This document shows positions 1-7,565 of a DNA stretch of 64,000 bases, one piece after another. Every line of letters begins with the position of its first letter. Position 1 is the stretch's first letter. The position numbers were made by a program, and so were the translations under genes. The DNA is from MED-G105 sp039025235 (GTDB taxonomy: Bacteria; Pseudomonadota; Alphaproteobacteria; Caulobacterales; Parvularculaceae), in contig JBCCOS010000012.1 of NCBI GenBank assembly GCA_039025235.1, positions 1 through 64,000 on the forward strand. The letters run 5' to 3'. The notes under the pieces are model-generated. The model saw only the letters and a program-made list of their open reading frames with translations, had not been told where the DNA came from and did not search any database.

Positions 1-45
1 AGAAGACCAGTTCTGGTGAACGGCCTCCGGCGCGGGTCCGGCCAT
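1..45 (-). CDS. Possible 5' end of a gene running off the left edge
   Basis: An ATG on the minus strand at 45 opens a frame that stays open to the window edge and reads MAGPAPEAVHQNWSS. A purine-rich stretch (AGAAAGAGAG) lies just upstream and could serve as a weak ribosome binding site. It lies on the same strand as, and downstream of, the TetR gene at 348-893, so it could be a target of that regulator. Only 15 codons are visible, so no function can be assigned and the frame could be accidental. Confidence 0.35.
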   Translation of the reverse strand, partial: MAGPAPEAVHQNWSS

Positions 46-347
46 AGGTAGCTCTCTTTCTCTGCTTTTTGTCTTTCTACCAGTCTCCTATTACTATTTG
101 CTAGCGCAATATAACAGGTTACATTTTCATTCCACTGTCGTAGGATGCTTTACGCCGTTTTCCGGACACGAACGAAGAATTCTTGAGTTTTGCGTATAGG
201 TAGAACTTTTGTGCCGTCAGTCTTCAAGATCAAAGCTATGGTTTGTGCCCGGTAGCATTAATAAGTCATGATCTTTACCGACCGTTTGTCATCGACCGAA
301 ACGCCAGAGCTTATTTTTTAAAACATCGAGTGCCGTGCGTCCCTGTC
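46..347. other. Intergenic gap before the TetR gene
   Basis: This stretch of about 300 bases between the partial left-edge frame and the end of the TetR gene holds no convincing coding frame. It is T- and A-rich on the plus strand and probably carries the promoter of the left-edge gene, but I see no strong palindrome or terminator in it. Confidence 0.4.
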
Positions 348-893
348 CTAACGTCCAATCAAAGCCCTTTTGTAAAAGGGTTGAAGACGGTTTCGCTCGC
401 TCAGAGTCTCTTTGACGCCGAGCGTATAATAGCCAACCTGGTGATAATACATGACACGCGCCCGGATCTTTGCATCATTCCCTCGATACCCTAGATTTTT
501 GAAGACTGAGCGAAGCGCTTCAATCCGAATATCGTCAACCTCGCGGACATGCTTTTCGATTTTAGCGTCAATACGCGCCCAATCGCGCATCGCTGCGTCA
601 AAGGCGGGACTAAAGTCTTTCTCACTCACCCAAACATCCGTAACCGCAACATACTGGGCTTCACCATCAGGCGCATTGGCGGCGATAGCGTCCAAAATAG
701 GCTCGGTGTTTTCAGCGCGCCACACGGCGACTAATTCGTCCAAAAGAGCCTTGCGATTTTTAAAGTAACCATAGAAACCGCCACGCGTGACCCCAAGCTT
801 CTTAGCGATCCTATCAACGCGAACAGCATCTATGCCATCGGTTAACAACAAACGCTTCGCCGCCCTTATCCAGTCTTCTCTTTCGTGCTTCAC
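348..893 (-). CDS. TetR/AcrR family transcriptional regulator
   Basis: A 181-residue protein with a TetR-type N-terminal helix-turn-helix: residues 8-55 include the typical progression DAVRVDRIAKKLGVTRGG followed by FYGYFKNRKALLDE. The C-terminal two thirds are helical and form the variable ligand-binding and dimerisation part. Length fits the family. It acts as a dimeric cytosolic repressor in characterised relatives. The next minus-strand gene to the left starts at 45, about 300 bases away, and may be its target. The ligand cannot be read from the sequence. Confidence 0.88.
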   Translation of the reverse strand: MKHEREDWIRAAKRLLLTDGIDAVRVDRIAKKLGVTRGGFYGYFKNRKALLDELVAVWRAENTEPILDAIAANAPDGEAQYVAVTDVWVSEKDFSPAFDAAMRDWARIDAKIEKHVREVDDIRIEALRSVFKNLGYRGNDAKIRARVMYYHQVGYYTLGVKETLSERNRLQPFYKRALIGR

Positions 894-970
894 AGCGTCT
901 CCAAGTTTTTCCTTACTACCAGAACGTTAGAACCAATTTGGGCATCTTGCCACCAAGGAACCTCTAAAGA

Positions 971-1672
971 TTAAGGCTCAATAAAAGACCGTCGCACTGG
1001 AGACGTGCTGTCAACGGAATAAATAATACGAGCCCTTATATGACCCGAGCGACGAAGATGAAGCCAATCAATTTCTTTGGCTTTGACAACCAACAACGTA
1101 AAATTCTCGCGTACCTTTTTGGTGAGTAAGCTGTCGTTCAGCTCACCTTTCTCAACGTTGTTTATAATGGTTCCGTCGTTCTTGCGATCTTGAACATAAG
1201 GGTCAGCCCGCTCAATCACCGTTCCGGGCGGATGATCCGCAGCATAGTCCCCCCAAGACCTCTTTGATAAGCAATTAAAATGCTCCTCCCACAAATCTCC
1301 TTCTTCTACAATGGTGGCATCACCGGCGAGGCGCACCTGTTGCATCTTCTTGGGGTCCCAAAAAGTGAAACATACATGCGGCACCTTCCGAATATCCTGT
1401 ACTTTCTGTGATCTTTTATCCGTATAGAACATAAGTTGAGATGGTTTTGCCTGTGCTTTACGCAGAACAAGAATTCGGCCACTCACACAAGGCGGTCTCA
1501 GCGTCTCAGGCGCAGACTGAGACACCGTCGACAGAACCGGCCACCGCCAGGGATGGCGCGCATCAACACCTGCCCGGACCAAGCTTTGCCATATCGCTTG
1601 TTCGATTTTTACCAACGGATCGTTTACAGTTTCGTGCTCCCGCCCTGAAGATACGCTGTTATAATTGTCCAT
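971..1672 (-). CDS. Pyridoxamine 5'-phosphate oxidase-like FMN-binding split-barrel protein
   Basis: A 233-residue protein with the layout of PNPOx-like flavoproteins: a barrel strand ending in RILVLRK near residue 70, the motif QLMFYTDKRSQKVQDI near 80-95 (the FMN-phosphate-contacting region in the family), then VCFTFWDPKKMQQVRLAGDATI. The C-terminus ends in RIIYSVDS. It lacks the canonical C-terminal PNPOx signature expected of true PdxH, so it is probably a general flavin-binding member rather than the vitamin B6 enzyme. The start is the first ATG; no strong Shine-Dalgarno is visible. It is a single gene between the TetR gene and the Att-like operon on the other strand. Confidence 0.75.
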   Translation of the reverse strand: MDNYNSVSSGREHETVNDPLVKIEQAIWQSLVRAGVDARHPWRWPVLSTVSQSAPETLRPPCVSGRILVLRKAQAKPSQLMFYTDKRSQKVQDIRKVPHVCFTFWDPKKMQQVRLAGDATIVEEGDLWEEHFNCLSKRSWGDYAADHPPGTVIERADPYVQDRKNDGTIINNVEKGELNDSLLTKKVRENFTLLVVKAKEIDWLHLRRSGHIRARIIYSVDSTSPVRRSFIEP

Positions 1673-1940
1673 AAATGTAGACTTGATTATCTTGAACTGT
1701 TGAAAAAGACAGAAGCATTTGAGAGTTTCTTATTGCCGAAATACCCCATGAAGAAAAGCGCAACAACAAGATAAACCATAAGGGTCATCGTTGCTTTTCA
1801 CTGTAACTATAGGCTCCTATTACTGTTCTCTTGGTAAGTCTTAGCGATAACATCGCCCCATGGTATACAGCTAACAGCTTCGACAATTTGACCTTCTAGT
1901 ATCATTATAAATTACATAGCCTACTGAGGAAACATTGAGA

Positions 1941-2618
1941 ATGGCTCTAAAGGTTATTTCAGTAAAGAAGTCTTACGACACACCAACAGGGAAGTTAACA
2001 GTTCTAGATGGCATAGACTTTAAACTAGAAGCGGGTAAGAGCTTAGCACTTACCGGAGAATCAGGCAGTGGCAAATCAACACTTCTCCATTTGATTGCAG
2101 GCCTTGATCGTCTCGATCAAGGAGACATTCTGGTATCGGGGCAAAGCGTAAGGGAAATGTCCGATAGTGCGCGCGCATCACTAAGACGATGCGACCTTGG
2201 GATAATTTTTCAACAATACAATTTGATTCCAAGTCTAACTGTGTCTCAGAATATTGCGTTCCAAGCGCGTTTGGCGCGACGCCATGATCAATCATGGGAC
2301 CAAACACTGATGGACCGACTGGGGCTTAAGGGGCTGGAGCAGCGCTTTCCTGAGCAATTATCCGGTGGTCAGCAGCAACGTGTTGCCATCGCACGAACAC
2401 TCGCCGCGCGTCCACCACTTGTTCTCGCTGATGAACCCACCGGCAATTTAGACGAAGCGACAGGCGACGGTGTACTTGACCTAACCCTTGAGCTTGCACA
2501 AACAACGTCTACTGCATTTTTGATGGTTACGCACAGCCTGCGTCTTGCAGAGCGGCTTGATGCACGCATACATCTAGCGAAGGGACGCATATTAAAAGGG
2601 AAAACGAATGCAGCTTGA
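1941..2618 (+). CDS. attE: ABC transporter ATP-binding protein (AttE-like)
   Basis: The ATPase of an FtsX/MacB-type ABC system. Walker A is GESGSGKST, the signature is LSGGQQQRVAIARTL, and Walker B with its extension is LVLADEPTGNLDEAT, the LolD/MacB-like form. A TTG six bases upstream could extend the frame, but the ATG at 1941 has GAGGA ten bases upstream and is the better start. Its 3' end overlaps the permease gene at 2608 by 11 bases, implying translational coupling. With the AttH-like third gene, the operon matches the AttEFGH annotation first used in the Agrobacterium att region. The substrate is unknown; such systems are thought to act on envelope lipids or lipoproteins rather than to import solutes. 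Confidence 0.85.
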   Translation: MALKVISVKKSYDTPTGKLTVLDGIDFKLEAGKSLALTGESGSGKSTLLHLIAGLDRLDQGDILVSGQSVREMSDSARASLRRCDLGIIFQQYNLIPSLTVSQNIAFQARLARRHDQSWDQTLMDRLGLKGLEQRFPEQLSGGQQQRVAIARTLAARPPLVLADEPTGNLDEATGDGVLDLTLELAQTTSTAFLMVTHSLRLAERLDARIHLAKGRILKGKTNAA

Positions 2619-5115
2619 TAATCAGCTGTTGATCCTATTCTTTACATTAGCGAGCCACTGGAGACAAAAGCCATTACAACTCGCAACCATGATTGTTGGG
2701 CTTGCTGCGGCGACAGCCCTATTTTCTGGTGTGCAAGCACTCAATGAAGAGGCGCGCGCGAGCTATGCTGAGGCTTCTGATATTCTCGGGGCCAATCAAT
2801 TTTCTTCGATCGTCGCAAAAGATCGTCAGACATTCCCACAAGAAAAGTACATTGACCTCAGACGTCGTGGATTACCGGTAACGCCAGTTATCCATGGCTC
2901 GGTAAAAATAGACGGCATCAGTATTAACCTTATGGGGATTGATATCGTTACATTACCTCAATCGAATGCTCCGGTGACGCTCATGCCGGACCCATCACAA
3001 GGCAGTGACAATGCAACAAACCAGTTTGATCTGGTAAAGTTCATCACCCCCCCCTGGCAGGCTGCGGCCTCCCCCGTACTGATCGATCGCTTAAGGATAT
3101 CGCCCGACACAACAATAGATGCACAAGACCATGGATCATTACCGCCTCTTTTTCCCTTAAAAACCGTCCCCCCACAAACAATAATACTCGACATTGGCGC
3201 GGCCCAGTCGATCTTGGAAATGGCGGGGGTCGTGTCTGAACTTTTCTATGTTGGCGATCATATGTCACCGCAGCACAGAAAAACTATAATATCACTTGGG
3301 TTTGATATTTTGGACCCAGGACAGGAAAATGATATCGAACAACTCACCAGCAGCTTTCATCTCAACTTAGCCGCTTTTGGCTTTCTTTCATTTCTGGTTG
3401 GATTATTGATTGTTCATGCCGCCGCAGGGCTCGCCTTTGAGCAACGACGTCCAATCTTCCGCACCCTCATGGCCTGTGGAATCAATCGATCAACGCTGAT
3501 GTTTTCTCTGACGTTAGAAGTCATGATCATCGCCATTGTCGCCGGAACCATCGGTATATTTCTCGGCTATATCATTGCGGCATCGCTCTTGCCCGATGTT
3601 TCGAAAACACTTCAAGGGCTTTATGGTGCCGTCGTCGCCGACACGCTTGTAGCACGCCCACTTTGGCTATTGCTTGGTCTCGGTATGAGTATCGCCGGGG
3701 CATTCATTGCATCGGCGCGGTTTGTTTTTCAACTCCATGGGTTACCCATTCTAAAAACAGCTTACCCCGAAGCTTGGCGCGCCAAACAATCCCAAAGCCT
3801 TCGTTGGCAAAGCATCGGCGCAGGTTTATTTCTCATTCTTCTTGTCATTTCCAACATCGTCGGCTCTGGCCTCTTAAAAGGCTTTGTAATGATGGGGTGC
3901 CTCTTGTGTGCGGCGGCTTTGTTGCTCCCCGCGTGTTTGACCGGAATGCTTGCACTCGCAAGTCGATTTTTCTCTAAAACAGTTCTTTTAGAATGGTTTT
4001 TCGCTGACACACGCCAGCAATTATCGGGCCTCTCCCTTGCCTTACAGGCGTTACTCCTCGCTCTCGCCGTTAATATTGGTGTGGGAACGATGGTGGGAAG
4101 CTTTCGAACGACTTTTACAAGCTGGCTTGACCAACGTTTAGCGGCTGAACTCTATGTAAATCCAGGCGATAACGTCTCATATCGTGAAATAGAGAACTGG
4201 CTATCGCGCAAAAAAGGTGTGAAAGCTGTGTTGCCAGCTGCCTTTAAAGAAGCACGATCTGGTGGATTACCGCTCTCAATCTTTGCCTTTACGCCCAATT
4301 CAATTTACCGCGATCATTGGCCTCTCCTAGACAAGTCGCCCGACGCGTGGGACCGCCTCAAATCAACAGAAAATGTTCTGATTAACGAACAATTTGCTCG
4401 ACGCGAAAATGTCTGGGCTGGTGATAGTGTTGCCGTCACCTTAGCCGACGGGGAAAAGACAGCTCAAATTGTTGGCGTTTATTCCGATTATGGTAATACT
4501 AAAGCAGAAATAATGGTTCCACTATCCACCCTTACGGCATGGTATCCGGCAACCGAAGCATCGTTATTTGTAGTGCGCGCCGATCCAAGCCTCGTTTCTG
4601 AATTGGTAAACGACCTAAAGAACACATTTTCTCTCAATGATAAGCAGCTTATTGACCAACAAGCATTGAAGAGTTTTTCTGTCGCAGTCTTTGAACAAAC
4701 ATTCCTTATTACAAATGCGCTTAATGTCCTTACACTTATTATCGCAGGAATTGCACTATTTACCAGTCTTCTAAGCCTTGCAACGGCACGTTTGCCTCAA
4801 TTGGCCCCTCTTTGGGCCGTGGGCGTTCCAAGGGCCATTCTTAGTCGTTTCGAACTCGCGCGGGCATTGGTCCTTGCGCTTATGACGTCTGTTCTCGCCT
4901 TACCACTCGGCATCAGCATTGCCTGGATGCTGACCGCCATCGTCAATGTCGAAGCTTTTGGGTGGAAACTCCCAATCATCATTTTCCCTGGGGACCTTTT
5001 TACTCTCATGGTGCTGGCGGCGGGGACAGCATTTGCCTCCGCTTTTGTCCCCGCATTACAACTTCGTCGAACATCAAACGCACAGTTGTTACGTTTGTTT
5101 GCACAGGAAAAGTAA
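2608..5115 (+). CDS. FtsX-family ABC permease with two FtsX domains (AttF/AttG-like fusion)
   Basis: An 835-residue inner-membrane permease. One transmembrane segment lies near residues 25-45, followed by a periplasmic MacB-core-like region up to about 250. A first FtsX domain with hydrophobic helices lies at about 250-375. Central helices follow at about 400-495, then a second periplasmic region at about 500-690, and a second FtsX domain closes the protein at about 695-830. This duplicated layout suggests a fusion of the separate AttF and AttG permeases. It overlaps the ATPase gene by 11 bases and is followed without a gap by the AttH-like gene. By family it should extrude or reposition an envelope-associated molecule, possibly presented to the AttH lipocalin domain. 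Confidence 0.82.
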   Translation: MQLDNQLLILFFTLASHWRQKPLQLATMIVGLAAATALFSGVQALNEEARASYAEASDILGANQFSSIVAKDRQTFPQEKYIDLRRRGLPVTPVIHGSVKIDGISINLMGIDIVTLPQSNAPVTLMPDPSQGSDNATNQFDLVKFITPPWQAAASPVLIDRLRISPDTTIDAQDHGSLPPLFPLKTVPPQTIILDIGAAQSILEMAGVVSELFYVGDHMSPQHRKTIISLGFDILDPGQENDIEQLTSSFHLNLAAFGFLSFLVGLLIVHAAAGLAFEQRRPIFRTLMACGINRSTLMFSLTLEVMIIAIVAGTIGIFLGYIIAASLLPDVSKTLQGLYGAVVADTLVARPLWLLLGLGMSIAGAFIASARFVFQLHGLPILKTAYPEAWRAKQSQSLRWQSIGAGLFLILLVISNIVGSGLLKGFVMMGCLLCAAALLLPACLTGMLALASRFFSKTVLLEWFFADTRQQLSGLSLALQALLLALAVNIGVGTMVGSFRTTFTSWLDQRLAAELYVNPGDNVSYREIENWLSRKKGVKAVLPAAFKEARSGGLPLSIFAFTPNSIYRDHWPLLDKSPDAWDRLKSTENVLINEQFARRENVWAGDSVAVTLADGEKTAQIVGVYSDYGNTKAEIMVPLSTLTAWYPATEASLFVVRADPSLVSELVNDLKNTFSLNDKQLIDQQALKSFSVAVFEQTFLITNALNVLTLIIAGIALFTSLLSLATARLPQLAPLWAVGVPRAILSRFELARALVLALMTSVLALPLGISIAWMLTAIVNVEAFGWKLPIIIFPGDLFTLMVLAAGTAFASAFVPALQLRRTSNAQLLRLFAQEK

Positions 5116-6306
5116 ATGATCCGTATTTTGTTCCTACGTTTCGCTTTAGCGATATGTGTCCTCGACGTTGGCAAGGCGTGCTTTGCGCAAAGTGGGTTTG
5201 CGGGGCTCGGCGACGCAGGCGACGGATACGAAAAAGTCAGCGCCAATCGAAAATTTTCTTTTCCTGTCGATCATGGTGCACATCCAAATTATAGAATTGA
5301 ATGGTGGTATCTTACGGCCAATCTAACAGATACCAACGGAACCCCTATAGGGCTGCAGTGGACGCTTTTTCGTAACGCCTTACGACCGCCTTCCGACGAT
5401 GCGGTCAACACAGAACAAGACAATGAACAATTCACCAATAAGCAGACAAGCGCAGGTTGGCAGAACAGCCAGTTTTGGATGGCGAATGCCGCTATTACAA
5501 CGGTTGATCAACATCTGTATAAGGAGAAATTTGGCCGTGGCGGTATCGGTCAAGCAGGCGTAACCCTTAATCCGTTCAACGCATGGCTCGACGATTGGAC
5601 CATGGTCGGAAAAGAAGGTTCAGGCCTTGAATTAGCTGTTCTCGAGGCAAATGGTGCAAATTTTTCCTATGAATTGGAAATAAAAGCCAACGGTCCTTTT
5701 GTACCGCAAGGAGAAAATGGTTATAGTATTAAATCACCCTACGGACAGGCTTCCTACTATTATAGCCAACCCTTTTATCAAGCAAAGGGACGTTTAATCA
5801 TTCACGGAAAAGTTCATGACGTCATCGGCACCGCCTGGTTAGACCGAGAGTGGAGTAGTCAACCGCTCGCAGCGGATCAAACCGGATGGGACTGGTTTTC
5901 GCTCAACCTCAACAGCGGTGAAAAACTCATGTTATTTCGCTTACGGACCAAGGGCATCGATCGCAAATCAAAAAATAAGGGTTCTTCCGGCGAACCTGGA
6001 GACAAAAGTGCGTTGGCGGATACGCCAAAGGAATTCACATCTGGTACTTGGATCAGTGCCGACGGTAGTCCAGAAAACCTTCAAGGCCGCACGATTTTAT
6101 TTTCACCAAAAACCTATGAGAAGATTGCCGGTAGAGATATTCCCGTCGCGTGGAGAGTGAGCATACCTTCAAAAGGACTTGATATTGATACGGTTCCCCT
6201 TAACGCCAAAGCATATATGGAGACAGTGTTCCCTTACTGGGAAGGGCCCATCCGCTTCAGTGGTACACATCATGGCCAGGGATATCTCGAAATGACCGGA
6301 TACTGA
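5116..6306 (+). CDS. attH: AttH/CrtC-type lipocalin-like domain protein
   Basis: A 396-residue exported protein. Residues 1-24 are a signal peptide ending CFA-Q. The mature protein opens with the AttH/CrtC hallmark: FPVDHGAHPNYRIEWWYLTANL near 50-72, followed by LQWTLFR. GTAWLDREWSSQPL near 237 and GWDWFSLNLNSGEKLMLFRLR near 256 are the other conserved blocks of the family, which includes carotenoid 1,2-hydratase. The C-terminus ends in GTHHGQGYLEMTGY, also typical. The ATG directly abuts the permease stop codon (TAAATG), so it is the last gene of the operon. It probably binds a hydrophobic ligand in the periplasm; enzymatic hydratase activity is not implied by the context. Confidence 0.85.
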   Translation: MIRILFLRFALAICVLDVGKACFAQSGFAGLGDAGDGYEKVSANRKFSFPVDHGAHPNYRIEWWYLTANLTDTNGTPIGLQWTLFRNALRPPSDDAVNTEQDNEQFTNKQTSAGWQNSQFWMANAAITTVDQHLYKEKFGRGGIGQAGVTLNPFNAWLDDWTMVGKEGSGLELAVLEANGANFSYELEIKANGPFVPQGENGYSIKSPYGQASYYYSQPFYQAKGRLIIHGKVHDVIGTAWLDREWSSQPLAADQTGWDWFSLNLNSGEKLMLFRLRTKGIDRKSKNKGSSGEPGDKSALADTPKEFTSGTWISADGSPENLQGRTILFSPKTYEKIAGRDIPVAWRVSIPSKGLDIDTVPLNAKAYMETVFPYWEGPIRFSGTHHGQGYLEMTGY

Positions 6307-6312
6307 TTTATT

Positions 6313-6415
6313 AAAGCATTTCCATGCCAAATGTGTGCGGTTGGCGTTAAGGAAATGCGTAAAATCAACAACTTAAAGCGCCATTCCGATTCCAAGTGAC
6401 ACGGAGGCGCTTTAG
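6313..6415 (+). repeat. Dispersed double-hairpin intergenic repeat, copy 1
   Basis: This copy contains two inverted-repeat pairs. GCATTTCC at 6316-6323 pairs with GGAAATGC at 6351-6358, and TAAAGCGCC at 6374-6382 pairs with GGCGCTTTA at 6406-6414. The central block GCGGTTGGCGTTAAGGAAAT is also found in the copies at 14085, 36446 (reverse) and 62305. It lies just after the attH stop codon, so as RNA it would form a stable 3' structure for the att operon. No transposase is nearby, so it resembles a non-autonomous or REP-like element. Confidence 0.85.
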
Positions 6416-6420
6416 AACTA

Positions 6421-6520
6421 TAAAGCGTTTTCAGCCAAACTGGCTAATGGCCAACGCGCCAGAAAATTCAAAAATCAAACGCATAAAATCAAATGCGCAA
6501 AATCAAAGACCTAAGGCATT
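6421..6520 (+). repeat. Diverged relative of the dispersed repeat
   Basis: Directly after copy 1, this stretch starts TAAAGCGTTTTCAGC and continues through GGCTAATGGCCAACGCGCCAG, ending near GGCATTTCC. It resembles the copy at 63168 (TAAAGCATTTGCAGC, then GGCTACCGGTCCACGTGCCAG). The second hairpin is not well preserved. The remaining bases to the next gene end at 6630 hold nothing else I can recognise. Confidence 0.5.
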
Positions 6521-6629
6521 TCCCGACCTTCAACAGCACGGACTTTGCGCGGAATAACCTTAGGCACCAAACATCCATGCACTCCTCTGTACAAGGACCA
6601 AGATCAACGTTTAAACGAGAACGTATAGT

Positions 6630-6974
6630 CTACTCTGTCGCCTTGGTGACTGACGCTGGCGCCGTGACCTTTGCAATAGCACTTGCCGATGCGCCGACTT
6701 CTACGGGAGCCGGTCGAACATTAAAGCGACTTAAAAAACGTGTTCGTGCGCGCGCTTTAAGTTCCTCGGCGGCTGCGATTTGAGCCTCTTCTGTCTCAGC
6801 TTCTCGAATCGCATCAACAACTTCTTTGTCTTTTTCCTGGGCATACATCTCGTAAAGCCGCTGATAGCCCTGGTACCCATAACCAAAACTACCGTGCGCC
6901 GGACAAGCTTGCACCGATTGGACGGAAAAACTGGCTATCAAAAGCGCAACCGAGGTAAAAACTGGATTTTTCAT
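6630..6974 (-). CDS. Small exported protein with mature N-terminal CPAH motif
   Basis: A 114-residue protein starting at the ATG at 6974, chosen because GGAGG lies eight bases upstream; an upstream in-frame codon would add 14 residues without such a site. Residues 1-24 form a signal peptide (hydrophobic ALLIASFSVQSVQA) and the predicted mature protein begins CPAHGSFGYGYQGYQ. The Cys could be a lipid attachment site or, with the His, a metal ligand. An acidic and basic helical stretch with coiled-coil character follows (about 40-75), then an Ala/Val-rich tail. It is the last gene of the probable zinc-responsive operon (ATPase, permease, DUF3299 protein, this gene). I do not recognise the family. 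Confidence 0.65.
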   Translation of the reverse strand: MKNPVFTSVALLIASFSVQSVQACPAHGSFGYGYQGYQRLYEMYAQEKDKEVVDAIREAETEEAQIAAAEELKARARTRFLSRFNVRPAPVEVGASASAIAKVTAPASVTKATE

Positions 6975-7015
6975 AATCAACGCCTCCAAGCTGGCACGAT
7001 CTTGTTTTGATCGCA

Positions 7016-7510
7016 TTATGTGCCAGTCACGTCCTGACTATTTACCATTCGATAAAATATACCACTCTCATCTTCCCCCGTCAGCTCTAATATGCCCTCA
7101 ATCGTTCTAACGTCGTCATCAACCTCGACGGGACTTGACGAGAGAACCTCGATAAATTGCGTTGGCGCTGGATTTAAATGAAAGGGGCAATCCGGCGGAT
7201 AGGCCAAAAGCACGAAATGCGTCTGTTTATCGCTGGTCTGTAATGGCAAAACATACCCGTTTACCTTCACCTTTTTGCCCGACAGCGCCTTTACGGCCGG
7301 CGAAAAATCCGGTTTTGAATAGATTAAACCATCAACCAACCGCTGAATTTCCGCTGTAGATTCAAAGGTTTCCCAAGACGTACCCCCTTCTGGCGTGGGT
7401 GCCGGGGTCCAAACAGTCTCCGACGGGCTAATATCTGTGGGGCGTTGACCGCTGGCAGTTCCTGTAATCGCTAGCAAACCCAAAATAATGGCCGATGCAA
7501 TCCTCAGCAT
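7016..7510 (-). CDS. DUF3299 domain periplasmic protein
   Basis: A 164-residue exported protein: signal peptide over residues 1-21 (IILGLLAITGTASG), then a domain with VKALSGKKVKVNGYVLPLQ, FVLLAYPPDCPFHLNPAPTQFIEVL and VRTIEGILEL, which is the DUF3299 pattern. A DUF3299 protein accompanies the ABC ATPase and FtsX permease in the zinc-limitation-induced PA4063-PA4066 operon of Pseudomonas aeruginosa and the related zrg genes of Vibrio, so a periplasmic metal-handling role is likely. The single Cys and the following His (PDCPFH) could be ligands. A 10-bp stem RNA hairpin sits just upstream. Confidence 0.78.
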   Translation of the reverse strand: MLRIASAIILGLLAITGTASGQRPTDISPSETVWTPAPTPEGGTSWETFESTAEIQRLVDGLIYSKPDFSPAVKALSGKKVKVNGYVLPLQTSDKQTHFVLLAYPPDCPFHLNPAPTQFIEVLSSSPVEVDDDVRTIEGILELTGEDESGIFYRMVNSQDVTGT

Positions 7511-7517
7511 GTACCGA

Positions 7518-7562
7518 GACCCTTTTCATGACACTGCCACCGACACATTTGCGAAAAGGGTC
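7518..7562 (-). promoter_or_regulatory. Intra-operon RNA hairpin between permease and DUF3299 gene
   Basis: GACCCTTTTC (7518-7527) and GAAAAGGGTC (7553-7562) form a perfect 10-bp inverted repeat with a 25-base loop, exactly filling the gap between the permease stop codon and the DUF3299 start. No run of U follows on the minus strand, so it is more likely an mRNA processing or stability element, or an attenuator of downstream expression, than a full terminator. Confidence 0.6.
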
Positions 7563-7565
7563 GCG

